A DNA stretch of 64,000 nucleotides from Mantis religiosa. Lineage: Eukaryota > Arthropoda > Insecta > Mantodea > Mantidae. The DNA is taken from contig CM060954.1 of assembly GCA_030765055.1 (NCBI GenBank), positions 109,798,813-109,862,812 of the forward strand, read 5' to 3'. The notes beneath the pieces were generated by a model that saw only the letters and a program-made list of their open reading frames with translations, had not been told where the DNA came from and made no database searches. A program made the position numbers and the translations under genes. Shown in pieces: positions 11,901 through 21,439 of the stretch (its first letter is position 1; every line of letters starts with the position of its first letter).

Positions 11901-11904
11901 GCAG

Positions 11905-12120
11905 TATTAGAATCAATGTGTATTTTATTAAACTATCATTTGTAATAAATGACCGCATAATTTTAGTAGGTAGAGAAGACGAACTGCAAAGTTCAGTTTA
12001 TATTCTGATCAAGTATTCAGTAACGTAAATTATAGCTCAACAGAAAAAATTTAGAATAAAGTTGTAATAACAAAAGTTATGATAAACTAGAAGTGGATCC
12101 GTGACTGCTGCACACCTGAA
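11905..12120 (+). mobile_element. Possible reverse-transcriptase scrap
   Basis: The forward frame at about 11,947-12,027 reads NDRIILVGREDELQSSVYIL. This resembles the region just after RT motif C in the LINE at 2.8 kb (DDVVIIQETEDDLQRSIYYL), with the first Asp of the catalytic pair replaced by Asn. The match is short and flanking frames are broken. It may be part of the same insertion as the LINE tail at 12.5 kb. Confidence 0.5.
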
Positions 12121-12539
12121 GGTGAATGTAAATGGCCAATAAGGTAAAATAGTGGAAAAGACTCCCCCAATGAAACGTAACGTAAACCACGTGATAGATG
12201 TGAAATAGAGAAGAAATAGAAAAGGGGTGGAGAGGAGAGTAGGTCGAGGTTAGAGGCGTCACTCGGATGGTTATAACGAAAGGAAGAAGACGCGTTAGTT
12301 TAATATATGATGGCGAGGTAATAGTGGAGCTACATTTCATAACTAGTATTAAATATTCCCAAACAGATAAGGCGATGCAACGAGAATGATAGCAAGTCAG
12401 AAAAGCAGAGCAATCCGACAAGTAAGATCTGAAACGGTACTCTCTTCCTCGAGTTGATTAATTAACTGTTAAGGAATATATGTAAGATTAATTGAATGTT
12501 AAAGGAATATATACATGTATTGAATCTAATAAAGACCAA

Positions 12540-12975
12540 TAGTAACATAAGCGGCTGAAACTTGGACCCTAAACAATGCAGATGAAGATATAATTCGAAG
12601 TTTTGAATGGAAAATATTAAGACGAATCTTTGCACCTGTAAAAGATAAAGATCAATGGAGAATAAGATATAATCATGAAATAGAAGAATTCATAAATAAG
12701 CAAGATATTGTGAAATTTATAAAAGCACAAAGGATAAGATGGCTAGGGCATATAGAGAGAATGACGGAAGATAGAATTCCAAAAAATATATTGAAAGGAA
12801 GATTGTATAATAGAAGTAAAAAAGGAACATCGAGAACAAGGTGGTTAGATGATGTAATGGAGGACCTAAGAACGATCGGAATCAGAGGCTGGAAAAGTAA
12901 AACGGAAGACAGAGATGTGTGGAGGAGGATCGTGCAGGAGGCCAAAGCCCACCAAGGGCTGAAGAGCCAGTAGAG
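12540..12975 (+). mobile_element. LINE ORF2 C-terminus, second family
   Basis: The forward reading gives AETWTLNNADEDIIRSFEWK, ILRRIFAPV, FIKAQRIRWLGHIERM, DRIPKNIL, GTSRTRWLDDVMEDLRTIGI and DRDVWRRIVQEAKAHQGLKS before a stop at 12,973. This ordered set marks the C-terminal domain of a common insect LINE. It differs from the 2.8-kb element. The frame from 12,710 to 12,973 is uninterrupted. Upstream sequence is decayed. Confidence 0.9.
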
Positions 12976-14030
12976 AAGAAGATTGAAACTAATATCTTGT
13001 GTGCAGTGTCAAGTTTGTTACGGACTCTGAATCAGTAGGACTTTTCTCCCCTAGGAATGGCCGACAGCAACCATAAATTTTAAGGGTCGTTCCCGGTGTT
13101 TACTCTCAAGCATAGGTTTGGCAGGAAGGGGACATCTTAGGTGGTCTAGAGTGAGGTCCTCGTAAATGGGACTCCATATGCTTTCTACCGACCAACTAAT
13201 TAAAAATAATGAACAGAAGGGGGAAGCGAAGTGTCATATGACCTCTCTGGGAACAAATATATATCTAAAGTTCATTCGACGGCTAAGGGTCGAGCTAGAC
13301 CGTCGTGCGACTGCACCTGGACAGAAATCGCGTTCATTAAAGCAGTTTGGTGGCTACGCCCAGTCTAAACCGTCGTGCGATAGCACAAGGACAGAAATCT
13401 CGTTAATTAAGGTTATTTTGGCTACTGTGAGCCAAACTGAACGGGCGAGTAAACTAAAGAAATCGCGTTCAATTAAATGTAGTTAGTAGCTGGGTGCTAA
13501 TCCGATGGGTCGTATTATAGACACGGGAGTACAACCACGCCAGCGTGAAGCCTACCATTCAGAGTTCGCCTAATTAACATGTATTTCGAGAGTAATTGAA
13601 ATACAACCGATCGTCATAAGAGAACTAACCCGTGTTTCTTTTCAAGTACCCTAATTGATCCACCCAAAACGCCCTGAATCAAGAGATCCTTGCCACTGAT
13701 CCTATATTCATGAATGTTAGGATAACTCCGAGAGCAACTCCAATTATCACTGACGAGGCTGACGACCCAAGGAGTCCAACCCCTGCCACATAATTGGAAC
13801 CGAACTGAGGAGCGACTCAACTCACCTCCATGCAACAGATCTGTGGGAATAAACAATCCACAGGAAATTGAAGCAGGACATTTCATTGCCTGGTGATAAG
13901 TGCTGGACCCCGAGAGAGTATTCCAGCGCATCGACACGCAATCATTAACTATCCTGCCATGCCACACCAAAAGGGCTCCCTAAGAGGAATCCCACACCAG
14001 GATCCAAAATTAAACATTAAGAAACTGATT
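12976..14030. other. Unassigned interval with a short tandem repeat
   Basis: No gene recognised. An imperfect repeat of about 72 bp occurs at 13,290-13,475. The minus-strand open frame at 13,614-13,970 (118 codons) has no motif I know, and its sequence is somewhat GC-richer than its neighbours. It remains an unidentified frame. Confidence 0.3.
13290..13475. repeat. Imperfect 72-bp tandem repeat, about 2.5 units
   Basis: GACCGTCGTGCGACTGCACC followed by GGACAGAAATCGCGTTCATT recurs about 72 bp later as AACCGTCGTGCGATAGCACA then GGACAGAAATCTCGTTAATT. A third, partial unit (AAGAAATCGCGTTCAATTAA) follows. Confidence 0.75.
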
Positions 14031-14039
14031 AAACCAGAG

Positions 14040-14545
14040 GCATAGTACTCATCAGAAACACTCAACATGAATCTCATGGTCCAGATAGAGAAGCTGGAAT
14101 TAAGAAAATCAAAATATTAATAAAGATCATAGGACCAAAATTTCTAAATAAGATAACATACATCAAGAACGAAACACTCTACACGAAAATTGAAAAACTC
14201 TTGGATACTGTGCCAAAAAGAAGGATAGGTTTTATGGCTATCTTCTCAGAATGAAGTCTAGCAGATTAACTAAACAAATACTTGATTTCTGCCGTAACTG
14301 TAATACAAAACCTAACTGGTTTAAAGAAACTGAAAAAGACTTAGCAGAATTAAAAACTACAGAAAATTGACTACTTGACGGGACAGCGAAAGTAATAACT
14401 AAAAACGAAAGTATAAGGTTCAAACTTAAATCTACATTAAAATACATAGCCATTATCTCAGCAGAAGAAAGGAAAAAAATATCAGATAGAATGAAGAAAT
14501 TCTGGGAACTAAGAGCGAAATGATTGATGCAACGCATCCCAAAGA
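14040..14545 (+). mobile_element. LINE C-terminal tail remnant
   Basis: Forward frames give GFYGYL with RM, then SSRLTKQILDF, KPNWFKETEKDLAELK and, further on, ISAEERKKISDRMKKFWELR. These are the basic tail motifs that follow the RT domain in insect endonuclease-RT LINEs. Single-base frameshifts and a stop after LKTTEN disable it. The preceding RT core is absent. Confidence 0.7.
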
Positions 14546-14888
14546 CAGTGAAACCAAAAGAAGAGAAAAATTGTAATAAATAATATTGCCCAGTGGGCAA
14601 TGCCAAATATTTAGAATGGGATATTAGATTGTTTATGATTAAGATTTAAGAATAAATTTACAGAGATATAACATAATGTGTGGAACAAAATAATATACTA
14701 AAATTTACACAAACATTCATGGAATTGAAATGATATAATGAGATAGCTGTGCGGACCTCTTTATTAAGAGAGCGAATCAGGAATTCACAAGGGTGAAAAA
14801 AAACGCAACCGAGAAGCAGAAATGAAATTCATATGAGCTGATAAAAGACAGCAACAAATGGACAAATAAGATAAGACTTAAAGGTATG
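14546..14888. other. AT-rich filler
   Basis: Nothing recognisable between the LINE tail and the mariner; it may be untranslated 3' sequence of that LINE. Confidence 0.3.
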
Positions 14889-14890
14889 TA

Positions 14891-16103
14891 CAAGGGCTGT
14901 TCATCAAACAATGATAATAATTTGTTTTACGGTGATAATTTTTCGCACTAAAATTCAATCTTATTATATTCTGTTAGCTTAATATAAAAGAAACACCCCG
15001 TAGTAGTTTCATTATTGGTACTCGAGGTTTCCGACTGTAAGAACCAAGTAAACTCAGACATATTCAGTATCACCTACCGCAGCAATGGAGGTAACACGCG
15101 AGGAACAATATGCGACTTTGAAATTCTGCTTTCGTCTTAACAAATCTTCAGTTGAGGTCTATACAATGTTATAGGAGGCCTACGAAGAGTCTGTTCTTCA
15201 CTACAGCACAGCTCGAGGGTGGTTTAACATGTTTAAACAGGGGAGAGTCAATTTTAAAGGAAGGTGCTGATGCCATTATGAGAGAGGATCGACGAATTAT
15301 CTTAAGATCCCGTTCTGAAATACTGAACATTTCATTGGGTGCCACCCACACGTTGGTGACAAATATTACAAATAAGACGTGTTTGTGCATGATGGGTTCC
15401 AAGACTGATGATTACCGAAAAAAAGGATATTCGCATGCAGGCTGCATGCAACTAAAGTAATCACTGGTGATGAAACTAGGCTACATCATTTTGATGCTAA
15501 GAGCAAACAGCAAAGCTCACTGTGGAAATCTCCTTTATCACCAACCCCCAAAAAAGACAAAAGTGATTGCTGCTGCTGGGAAAGTTATGGTCATCTCATT
15601 CTTTGATATTCATGGAATGGTTTATCAGCATGTTGTACCTGCACACACATCAGTATCTGGACAATACCACAGGATGTCCTGAAAACATTGCAAGTCCATA
15701 TAAAGCGCAGAAGACCACATTTCCGTGAAGCAGGCTGTATGCTGCAACACGATATATTGTCAATGCTGTTGCTGAATTTCTTGCAAAAATCAACGTGAAG
15801 TGCATCCCTCACTCTACCTATAGTCCGGATGTAGCCCCATGTGCTGTTTTCTATTCCCAAATTTGAAGAAACGCCTTCGTGGGAGGCATTATCTATCATC
15901 AGAAGCAGTGGTGAAGACTGCCGAGGCGTTTTTGCAGGATCTCTCAAAAGTGGTTTCCAGCATGTCTTTGAAGACTGGCAGAAACGTTGGGACAAGTGCA
16001 TCGCATTCAGGGGAGACTATTTTGGGAAGGGCTATCAAAGTGATGAGGATGATTAAAGGTACGTTATAAAAAATTGTGATCGTTATTTATTGAACAGCCC
16101 TCG
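14891..16103 (+). mobile_element. Mariner-type transposon, family M1, near full length
   Basis: Flanked by TA (14,889-14,890 and 16,104-16,105). The terminal repeats are CAAGGGCTGTTCATCAAACA and, from the right end reverse-complemented, CGAGGGCTGTTCAATAAATA. The 1,213 bp are close to the normal mariner length. The coding region inside is broken. The copy at 53.1 kb belongs to the same family. Confidence 0.92.
15085..16056 (+). pseudogene. Mariner M1 transposase, broken
   Basis: The ATG at 15,085 starts MEVTREEQYATLKFCFRLNK, a typical N-terminus for this group. VITGDETRLHHFD holds the first catalytic Asp, CMLQHD the second (followed by a small deletion), and YSPDVAPCAVFY should hold the third but has Ala. 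The tail reads KRLRGRHYLSSEAVVKTAEA, then VFEDWQKRW and GKGYQSDEDD before TAA at 16,054. At about 323 codons it is slightly shorter than the roughly 345 of intact relatives. Several stops and frameshifts are present. Confidence 0.88.
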
Positions 16104-16348
16104 TACAATAAATTATATCATTTTTGACTACAGACAAAATTGGAGAGAACATTTCCAGGAATTGAGGAAGCCTTAGTAGCTTGAATCATCGATTCCGAAG
16201 AAGAAAGAGCGTAGGACGACAGAAAAAAGACGTCATTGAGACATCTACCAAGAAAACTCTTCTTCCTTTTGAACCTCACGCTACAAACGACCTTTGTGAA
16301 ATATAAATAGCTATAAGTGAGACTTAGCATTTATATATGAAGGACAGG
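16104..16348. other. Spacer between mariner and array
   Basis: No feature recognised apart from the left target-site copy that follows it. Confidence 0.3.
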
Positions 16349-16392
16349 ACTTACGATGATATGATGGATAGAGTCAACATGAAAAATTCAAT

Positions 16393-16466
16393 GCCATGAC
16401 CGGGATTTGAACCACGGATCTACTGGTTTCCGTCCAGTCGCTCTTAACCTTTGAGCTATCATGGCC
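16393..16466 (-). repeat. tRNA-like head of SINE B, inverted copy
   Basis: Identical on the minus strand to the heads at 16,968, 17,283 and 17,598. See the entry at 16,968 for the fold. Confidence 0.88.
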
Positions 16467-16967
16467 AACGCACCGTCCTGACATTAAATTCTCCAGTTGA
16501 CTCATATATTTCCCCGGTAGACCACTAGGGGCTCTCGCATCCGAGATACACCGTTTGTGGCGACTTACTATTGTAAGTACTTAAGTCCCAGGCTTCATCA
16601 TTCAACTCTTATTATATTAGTTAATTGATGGAAATTAATCATTTCTCCACACTAGCCGTATATAGGCTAAGATATTTGATGGATAGAGTCAACATGAAAA
16701 ATTCAATGCCATGACCGGGTCATGGCATTGAATTTTTCATGTTGACTTTATCCATCAAATATCTTAGCCTATATACGGCTAGTGTGGAGAAATGATTAAT
16801 TTCCATCAATTAACTAATATAATAAGAGTTGAATGATGAAGCCTGGGACTTAAGTACTTACAATAGTAAGTCGCCACAAACGGTGTATCTCGGATGCGAG
16901 AGCCCCTAGTGGTCTACCGGGGAAATATATGAGTCAACTGGAGAATTTAATGTCAGGACGGTGCGTT

Positions 16968-17041
16968 GGCCATGATAGCTCAAAGGTTAAGAGCGACTGG
17001 ACGGAAACCAGTAGATCCGTGGTTCAAATCCCGGTCATGGC
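16968..17041 (+). repeat. tRNA-like head of SINE B (sense unit 1)
   Basis: The 73 nt from 16,969 fold as a cloverleaf. The acceptor stem GCCATGA pairs perfectly with TCATGGC, and the D stem GCTC with GAGC. The anticodon stem ACTGG pairs with CCAGT around the loop ACGGAAA, and the T loop is TTCAAAT. The T stem (CGTGG against CCCGG) has two mismatches, position 33 is C rather than U, and the variable loop is short although the loop would read GGA (Ser). These defects argue for a SINE promoter head rather than a working tRNA gene. Confidence 0.85.
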
Positions 17042-17282
17042 ATTGAATTTTTCATGTTGACTCTATCCATCAAATATCTTAGCCTATATACGGCTAGTGT
17101 GGAGAAATGATTAATTTCCATCAATTAACTAATATAATAAGAGTTGAATGATGAAGCCTGGGACTTAAGTACTTACAATAGTAAGTCGCCACAAACGGTG
17201 TATCTCGGATGCGAGAGCCCCTAGTGGTCTACCGGGGAAATATATGAGTCAACTGGAGAATTTAATGTCAGGACGGTGCGTT

Positions 17283-17356
17283 GGCCATGATAGCTCAAAG
17301 GTTAAGAGCGACTGGACGGAAACCAGTAGATCCGTGGTTCAAATCCCGGTCATGGC
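17283..17356 (+). repeat. tRNA-like head of SINE B (sense unit 2)
   Basis: Same sequence as the head at 16,968, exactly 315 bp downstream. Confidence 0.88.
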
Positions 17357-17597
17357 ATTGAATTTTTCATGTTGACTCTATCCATCAAATATCTTAGCCT
17401 ATATACGGCTAGTGTGGAGAAATGATTAATTTCCATCAATTAACTAATATAATAAGAGTTGAATGATGAAGCCTGGGACTTAAGTACTTACAATAGTAAG
17501 TCGCCACAAACGGTGTATCTCGGATGCGAGAGCCCCTAGTGGTCTACCGGGGAAATATATGAGTCAACTGGAGAATTTAATGTCAGGACGGTGCGTT

Positions 17598-17671
17598 GGC
17601 CATGATAGCTCAAAGGTTAAGAGCGACTGGACGGAAACCAGTAGATCCGTGGTTCAAATCCCGGTCATGGC
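17598..17671 (+). repeat. tRNA-like head of SINE B (sense unit 3)
   Basis: Same sequence again, 315 bp further. The unit is cut off after ATTTCCATCAATTAACT, where the right target-site copy begins; AACT is shared between the unit and the target, a possible priming microhomology. Confidence 0.88.
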
Positions 17672-17770
17672 ATTGAATTTTTCATGTTGACTCTATCCAT
17701 CAAATATCTTAGCCTATATACGGCTAGTGTGGAGAAATGATTAATTTCCATCAATTAACTTACGATGATA

Positions 17771-18124
17771 CCTCAAAGTGAAGTGAGATCACCTTGAAAT
17801 TTATCGGAGAAAATAAGACAGATCATTTAATACCTTAACAACATGCCATTGTACCTCAATTGGTTGTTTTAATGCCACGAAAAGCCAAAGACCTGTTGTT
17901 CAAATTTTGGCTACTGCATTGAGTTTATTCTAAGTTTGTTAGCATTTGAAACAACAATTATCATACTCAGCTCTTGTTTTACATAATGTAACAGTTCAAA
18001 CAATTTAAATATAAATGTAAGCCCCCAATGTTAAATGAAACCCTTAATCTATCTTGGCAAATTATGAAACTTTACACTAAAAGCATATACATATTCATAT
18101 ATTCAACACCTTAACGAAAGAGGG
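17771..18124. other. Unassigned interval
   Basis: About 350 bp of AT-rich sequence without recognised features. Confidence 0.3.
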
Positions 18125-18620
18125 AGTAAACCTGAAAAATTCAATGCTATGGCCGGGATTTGAACTACGGATCACCTGGTTTCCTTCCAGTAACTTTTAC
18201 CGATTGAGCTACCATGGTCAACGTGCCATCCTGATATTTAATTCTCTAAGTGTCTCATATATTTTCCCGGTAAACCACTAGGGGCTGTCGTACTCGAAAT
18301 ACACCGTTTGAGGCAAATTAATGTTGTGAGTACTTGAATCCTAGTCTCCATCATAAAACTTTTATTATTTTAGTTAATTGATGGAAATTAATAATTCCTT
18401 CTCCCTAGCCGTATGTAGATATAGGCTAAAATTTTAAATAGATGGACTCAACCTGAAAAATTCAATGTCATGGCCAGAATTTGAAACATAGATCTTCTGG
18501 TTTCTGTTCAATCGCTCTTACTCATTGAACTATCATAGCCAATGTGCCGTCCAGATATTAAATCTTGGCATATATATGGCTAGTGAGAAGAAATGATTAA
18601 TTTTCATCAATTAGCCTATG
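18125..18620 (-). repeat. Older, diverged SINE B composite
   Basis: Two antisense heads (about 18,152-18,226 and 18,470-18,541) are followed at 18,565-18,615 by a stretch in the opposite orientation (GGCTAGTGAGAAGAAATGAT then TAATTTTCATCAATTAG). Many substitutions separate it from array 1. No clear target-site duplication could be read. Confidence 0.75.
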
Positions 18621-19409
18621 AAGAAATTTATATTTACGGGACCAAATATTAGGCAACTTTACATCTTTCCAAAAACCACTACTTTCACATTGCAACCGTG
18701 CAATTCTCGGTGAGCCAGATACTCCCAAATAAAAACAGAAAGTTATGAGAAAAATTGTTGTTAGAGGGTTATTATAAGAATAGATTACATGCCCTTAGAG
18801 GAAAGTATATTGCTGTTCTGCGTGTGTATCAAGCTGGAGCAGTAATTTTGTATCGAGTTGGAGCTTGAAGGCAAAGAAGGATGAGTGAGAAGGAAAACAA
18901 AGGAATGAGGGACGCGGTGCTTAACTTGTTTCTGCAGAAAGTTTTACGAAATTGATGTCGACGTAGGCTTAACGTCTAACTGGTGGAGAGGGTTGGAAAT
19001 TAGTGGATGCAGGGGAAGTGAATATATGTGCAGAATCGATATCGGATAGTGTGCTTAAGATTTCCACAAGCTGTTAGCGAGCAAGGCATGCCTTGCTAAC
19101 GTCTCTTTCAAGCATGCAGTCGTTTCTTAGTATTTTCTCGTTAGCTAATCCATCATGGGTCAGATTTAAACAAAATATCTTATATGTTTTCATATATTTC
19201 TGCTATAGTATAACACTATCAGATTACACGCGAGCGGTATGAGAATAATCAGCAAACTTATGTTGGCTGATAAATGTATAAAAGGATAATAGATAGGCTA
19301 TTTGAGGCAGTTGCAATTGTATGAAAATATCGTATTAAATTAGTTTTGAATCTGCTGAGAACTAGAGAGGTGTAACGGTTAAGGAATGTAACTGAATATA
19401 TCTGAAATA
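18621..19409. other. Unassigned interval
   Basis: No gene or repeat family recognised. Confidence 0.3.
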
Positions 19410-20217
19410 TTAATAAATATAAGGATTAACCCTTTCTCAGTAACAATAGGAAGCGAAGTATTCCATCAATTGCAGAAATACTAACCGGAGAATATTCCTG
19501 CAGTTCCTACCATGGGTCGTCAATCCGAGCTTGGTGTATAGGCTAAAGATAATCCATTATCGATTACAGTTAATAGTTGTGTAACACTGCAATAAGAAAG
19601 AAAAGCATTTTAAAAGCCCATGTCCTTTCATCTACCTGTTAACCCAACTACTTCATGACAATTCCATCAACATTGTCTGCCCGCCTCGGTAGCGTGGTGG
19701 TAGCACCTCTGCCTCACGTTCAAGAGGTCCCGAGTTCGAATCTCGTTCAGGGTGGGATACCTGGATAAAGCTTTTCAGGGGTTTTCCTTTATCCTGAAAG
19801 ACGAATGTCGGGTAACTCTAAACTCCATGGACCCCGAGGCTATTTGAGCATCATTTCACCTATTCCATTCATCGTCAGATATGACTTAAAGTTGGAGGAC
19901 GTAAATTAATAAAAAAACACACACACAATTTTTAGTTTCTGGTTCATAAGTTTGCAGCATTATTTGCAATTTCAAATTTTCAAAGTTGGCTTATATGTGT
20001 TTAAAAATTTGTGATTTTCAGGCACGGAAATTTCAGCTATTTGATGTTATGTTCACCGATTTCGCTGGATCTCTTAGATGGCTTATTTATCTGACTTAAC
20101 TGTTTTTCCCCCACACATAATCTGCCTGCCTAATGACTTATTATTTACTAGCAGAGTTTTAACAAATGGTTCTTATATTAGATTTAACTGAAAAAGAGGG
20201 AGAATATTTGTTTTAAC
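19410..20217. repeat. Segmental tandem duplication, copy 1 (contains SINE A)
   Basis: Apart from the SINE at 19,679, this matches 20,744-21,287 in order: AAGGATTAAC, ATAGTTGTGTAACA, TTTTAAAAGC, TTTCGCTGGATCTCTTA, TAATGACTTATTATTTA and others. Copies are substantially diverged. No coding content is recognised. Confidence 0.85.
19679..19925 (+). mobile_element. SINE A copy inside duplication copy 1
   Basis: Starts GCCCGCCTCGGTAGCGTGG, has the B box GAGTTCGAATCTCG, the body CTCCATGGACCCCGAGGC and ends GGAGGACGTAAATTAAT followed by an A-rich and CA-rich tail. The second copy of the duplication reads ATCAACGTTGCCACAATTTT here without the SINE, so this is an insertion and the other copy shows the empty site. 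Confidence 0.92.
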
Positions 20218-20219
20218 TA

Positions 20220-20741
20220 TAGTGCGATCCATAAAAGCCTGAACTTATTATATGAAGTTTTACGGAGTGTATCCTCGCCAATGCTACTTATTTCGGTATG
20301 AATGGATTCCTTGAGAACATCAATTGACCGTGGCCTATTATTGTGCTCTCTATTTTAGTTACCCCCACAAGAAAAAATCCGGTGAGGTTAAGTCAGGGGA
20401 TCTGGGGGGCCACAAACATTTTGAGATTATTTGATTATAAAAGAATCTGGATAAAACTTCCATGGTGTCATTAGATGTATGGCACGCTGATCCAACTTCC
20501 TGGATATAACCTTCTCTCAATTCGATATCATCTCCGTAAAACTTCAGAGAATATGGTGAGACGAGTGCAAACGTGTATAAATGCTGGTGGAGGACACTTC
20601 CAACATTTTTTATGAGATGTAAATAGTGTAATGTAAACTCCCAATTGTGTACTATATTCTACCAAAGTTGCACGTGGACCCTATTATTGGTTCGAAAGTT
20701 ATGATCTATTGAAATGGTTCAGGTTTATATGGATCACACTA
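20220..20741 (-). mobile_element. TA-flanked DNA transposon, family F, short copy
   Basis: Flanked by TA (20,218-20,219 and 20,742-20,743). Ends are TAGTGCGATCCAT and, reverse-complemented from the right, TAGTGTGATCCAT. The interior reads on the minus strand as APRSPDLTSPDFFLWG with LK, a Tc1/mariner-superfamily transposase block with the third acidic residue in PDFFLWG. At 522 bp it is non-autonomous. It sits at the junction of the two duplication copies. Confidence 0.88.
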
Positions 20742-20743
20742 TA

Positions 20744-21287
20744 TTAATACATTTAAGGATTAACTATTTCATAGTAACAATGAGAAGGGTAAGTTTCTGT
20801 CAATTGTAGAAATTCGAATCGGAAAATTTTCTGGCGCTTCTCGCCATGTATGTGTAATCCAAGCGTGGTCTATAGGCTACCGATAATCGATAAACGATCG
20901 TATTTAATAGTTGTGTAACAGTGCAAAACACAAAAGAAAAGAATTTTAAAAGCACATGTTTTTTCATCTACGTGTTATCAACCATCAACGTTGCCACAAT
21001 TTTTACTTTCTGGGGTACAAGTTTAAAGTATTCCTTCCAATTTTTAATTTTTAGGGTTGGCTTATATATATGTCTTAAAAATTTGCAATTTACAGGTATA
21101 GAAAGTTCATCTAATAAATTTTATGTTCACTGATTTCGCTGGATCTCTTAATTGGCTTAATTATCTGAATTAACTACCTTTGCCTACACATAATTTCCCC
21201 GACTAATGACTTATTATTTAGTAGCAGTGTTATAACGTATGGTTCGTATGTTAGATCTAATTTTAAAAGAGGGAAAGCATTTGTTGC
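20744..21287. repeat. Segmental tandem duplication, copy 2 (no SINE)
   Basis: About 545 bp corresponding to copy 1 after removal of its SINE. It ends near TTGTTGCAACTATTTAG, parallel to TTGTTTTAACTA of copy 1. Confidence 0.85.
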
Positions 21288-21439
21288 AACTATTTAGTAA
21301 TTAACTTCCTATAGTTTATTCAAAGTATATTAATCTTGCAAGTTATTCATTTTGGTATCGCAAGTTTATTAAGTAAGAAGACCTATAATTACCTCAGATA
21401 TACATATTTTTCCAGGATTTATGTGACACTCCACGCATA

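Larger units (their letters stand above)
16362..17072. repeat. Near-perfect 354-bp palindrome with 3-bp loop
   Basis: Positions 16,362-16,715 are the reverse complement of 16,719-17,072 with the spacer CGG between. I find one mismatch, at about 16,748 (TTTATCC instead of CTCTATCC context). The centre reads ATGAC-CGG-GTCAT within the last base pairs of the tRNA-like head. Confidence 0.93.
16349..17770 (+). repeat. SINE B concatemer with target-site duplication (array 1)
   Basis: The whole block lies between two exact 13-bp copies of ACTTACGATGATA (16,349-16,361 and 17,758-17,770). It contains one antisense unit and then three sense units with tRNA-like heads at 16,968, 17,283 and 17,598. The period is exactly 315 bp and the units look identical by eye. 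The antisense unit and the first sense unit form a palindrome. The exact repeats at both ends argue that the array inserted once as a complete multimer. Local amplification after insertion would not by itself explain the inverted unit. A foldback assembly error should be excluded. Confidence 0.9.

Noticed and set aside
13614..13970. 118-codon minus-strand open frame
   Set aside because: No recognisable motif. It could belong to an unknown repeat, but a gene call is not supported.
16393..17671. Functional tRNA-Ser genes (GGA anticodon) in the 16-kb array
   Set aside because: T stem has two mismatches, position 33 is C, the variable arm is too short for tRNA-Ser, and the same unit occurs as diverged copies elsewhere; a SINE head fits better.
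16349..17770. CRISPR-like array, because of regular 315-bp repeats
   Set aside because: Units are directly adjacent without unique spacers, are far too long, and the DNA is eukaryotic.
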